From Caldilineaceae bacterium (GTDB taxonomy: Bacteria > Chloroflexota > Anaerolineae > Caldilineales > Caldilineaceae), in assembly GCA_024643705.1 (NCBI GenBank), contig JAHEML010000088.1, positions 1 through 5,822 on the forward strand: a stretch of DNA of 5,822 nucleotides, given 5' to 3'. The notes below the pieces were generated by a model, which did no database searches, had not been told where the DNA came from, and worked only from the letters and a program-made list of their open reading frames with translations. Positions 5,359 through 5,822 of this stretch are shown here, piece by piece (position 1 is the first letter of the stretch; every line of letters starts with the position of its first letter). The translations under genes were made by a program, and so were the position numbers.

Positions 5359-5822
5359 CTAAATGAACCGCTCCACACCCAGCCGCTCGGCCCCTGCCAC
5401 AATCGCGTTGTACTGCTCAGGCTGGAACGGAATGCCCTGCTCTGTGCGGATGGCAGCCGTGTCGAATTCCGGATCACCGGCCACCCGCACCGGGGCCTCG
5501 CCGGGCTGGGTGGGTGTGTCGTGCAAGGTGCGGATCATCTCGTCCATCATGGCCTTGAATTCGTCGATTGGGCGAAAACGGGCAATGTCGATTGCCATGG
5601 TCCAACTCATGTTTTCCCCGCTCTGTAACTGTGCGCCAAAACCGCCACCGGAAAGCACACCGCACAGAATATCCACCATTACTGCCAGCCCGTAGCCCTT
5701 GTGGCCGCCGCCCAGATGGGTATTGCCCAGGGGTGTCTGCATCCAGCCGCCGTCTCGGTATTCGGGCGTTTCGGTCAGTGGCTCGCCAGCAACGCTGACG
5801 GCCCATCCCGCAGGAATAGGCA
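5359..5822 (-). CDS. C-terminal part of a second Ldh_2-family dehydrogenase (cut by window edge)
   Basis: The frame is open to the window edge; 153 residues are visible, roughly the C-terminal 45% of a family member of about 330-350. The gene really continues past 5822, so the internal ATG at 5742 is not its start. Motifs, numbered from the first visible residue: GWAVSVAGEPLT (5-16), the highly conserved GGHKGYGLAVMVD (38-50) followed by GVLSGG (54-59), a typical MAIDIARF (75-82), and VRVAGDPEFD...EQGIPF (111-132) before the last helix. These match the canonical Ldh_2 pattern more closely than the complete neighbour downstream does. The enzyme would be a cytoplasmic NAD(P)-dependent 2-hydroxyacid dehydrogenase or 2-ketoacid reductase. 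The stop is TAG at 5361-5359. The two genes are same-strand neighbours and may share a pathway, though the 209-nt gap has its own possible control sites. Confidence 0.88.
   Translation of the reverse strand, partial: PIPAGWAVSVAGEPLTETPEYRDGGWMQTPLGNTHLGGGHKGYGLAVMVDILCGVLSGGGFGAQLQSGENMSWTMAIDIARFRPIDEFKAMMDEMIRTLHDTPTQPGEAPVRVAGDPEFDTAAIRTEQGIPFQPEQYNAIVAGAERLGVERFI

Noticed and set aside
5740..5742. ATG at 5742 as the start of a 127-residue protein
   Set aside because: The same frame stays open to the window edge and the residues before the ATG (GWAVSVAGEPLT and on) match the Ldh_2 family, so the gene is cut by the edge rather than starting here.

Overview
The window is a GC-rich bacterial segment in which every gene I can support lies on the minus strand, so transcription runs from position 5822 towards 1. 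The gene content and a degenerate 8-bp palindromic repeat near position 200 suggest a Chloroflexota bacterium, perhaps of the Anaerolineae/Caldilineae. This is inferred from general resemblance of protein and repeat style, not from a search, and it is only moderately secure.

In order of transcription: (1) 5822-5359, the C-terminal 153 residues of an Ldh_2-family (malate/L-lactate dehydrogenase type) oxidoreductase, cut by the window edge. (2) 5358-5150, a 209-base AT-richer gap with a weak promoter, an inverted repeat over that promoter, and a 9-bp direct repeat. (3) 5149-4139, a complete second Ldh_2-family dehydrogenase with a good ribosome binding site. (4) 4138-3967, an AT-rich gap holding the best promoter in the window and a leader of about 110 nt. 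(5) 3966-2587, an FAD-dependent oxidoreductase of unknown substrate whose start is fixed by a near-perfect Shine-Dalgarno. (6) A clear intrinsic terminator at 2546-2511, then a short gap with a possible extended -10 promoter. (7) 2431-248, a fused rhamnulose-1-phosphate aldolase/short-chain dehydrogenase (RhaE-like). (8) The palindromic repeat at 159-238. (9) 141-1, the N-terminus of a HI0933/PP_4765-type flavoprotein, cut by the window edge.

The metabolic theme appears to be oxidation of small hydroxy-acids and sugar breakdown. By family knowledge the fused enzyme splits L-rhamnulose-1-phosphate into DHAP and L-lactaldehyde and oxidises the aldehyde to L-lactate. The two Ldh_2 enzymes belong to a family that oxidises 2-hydroxyacids (or reduces 2-ketoacids) with NAD(P). 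A route from rhamnose to lactate to pyruvate is therefore possible, but the isomerase, kinase and transporter are not in view, and the FAD oxidoreductase with its own promoter and terminator separates the two parts. I see no phage, transposase, CRISPR, tRNA or rRNA, and no clearly undescribed system. The most distinctive non-coding object is the palindromic repeat at 159-238.
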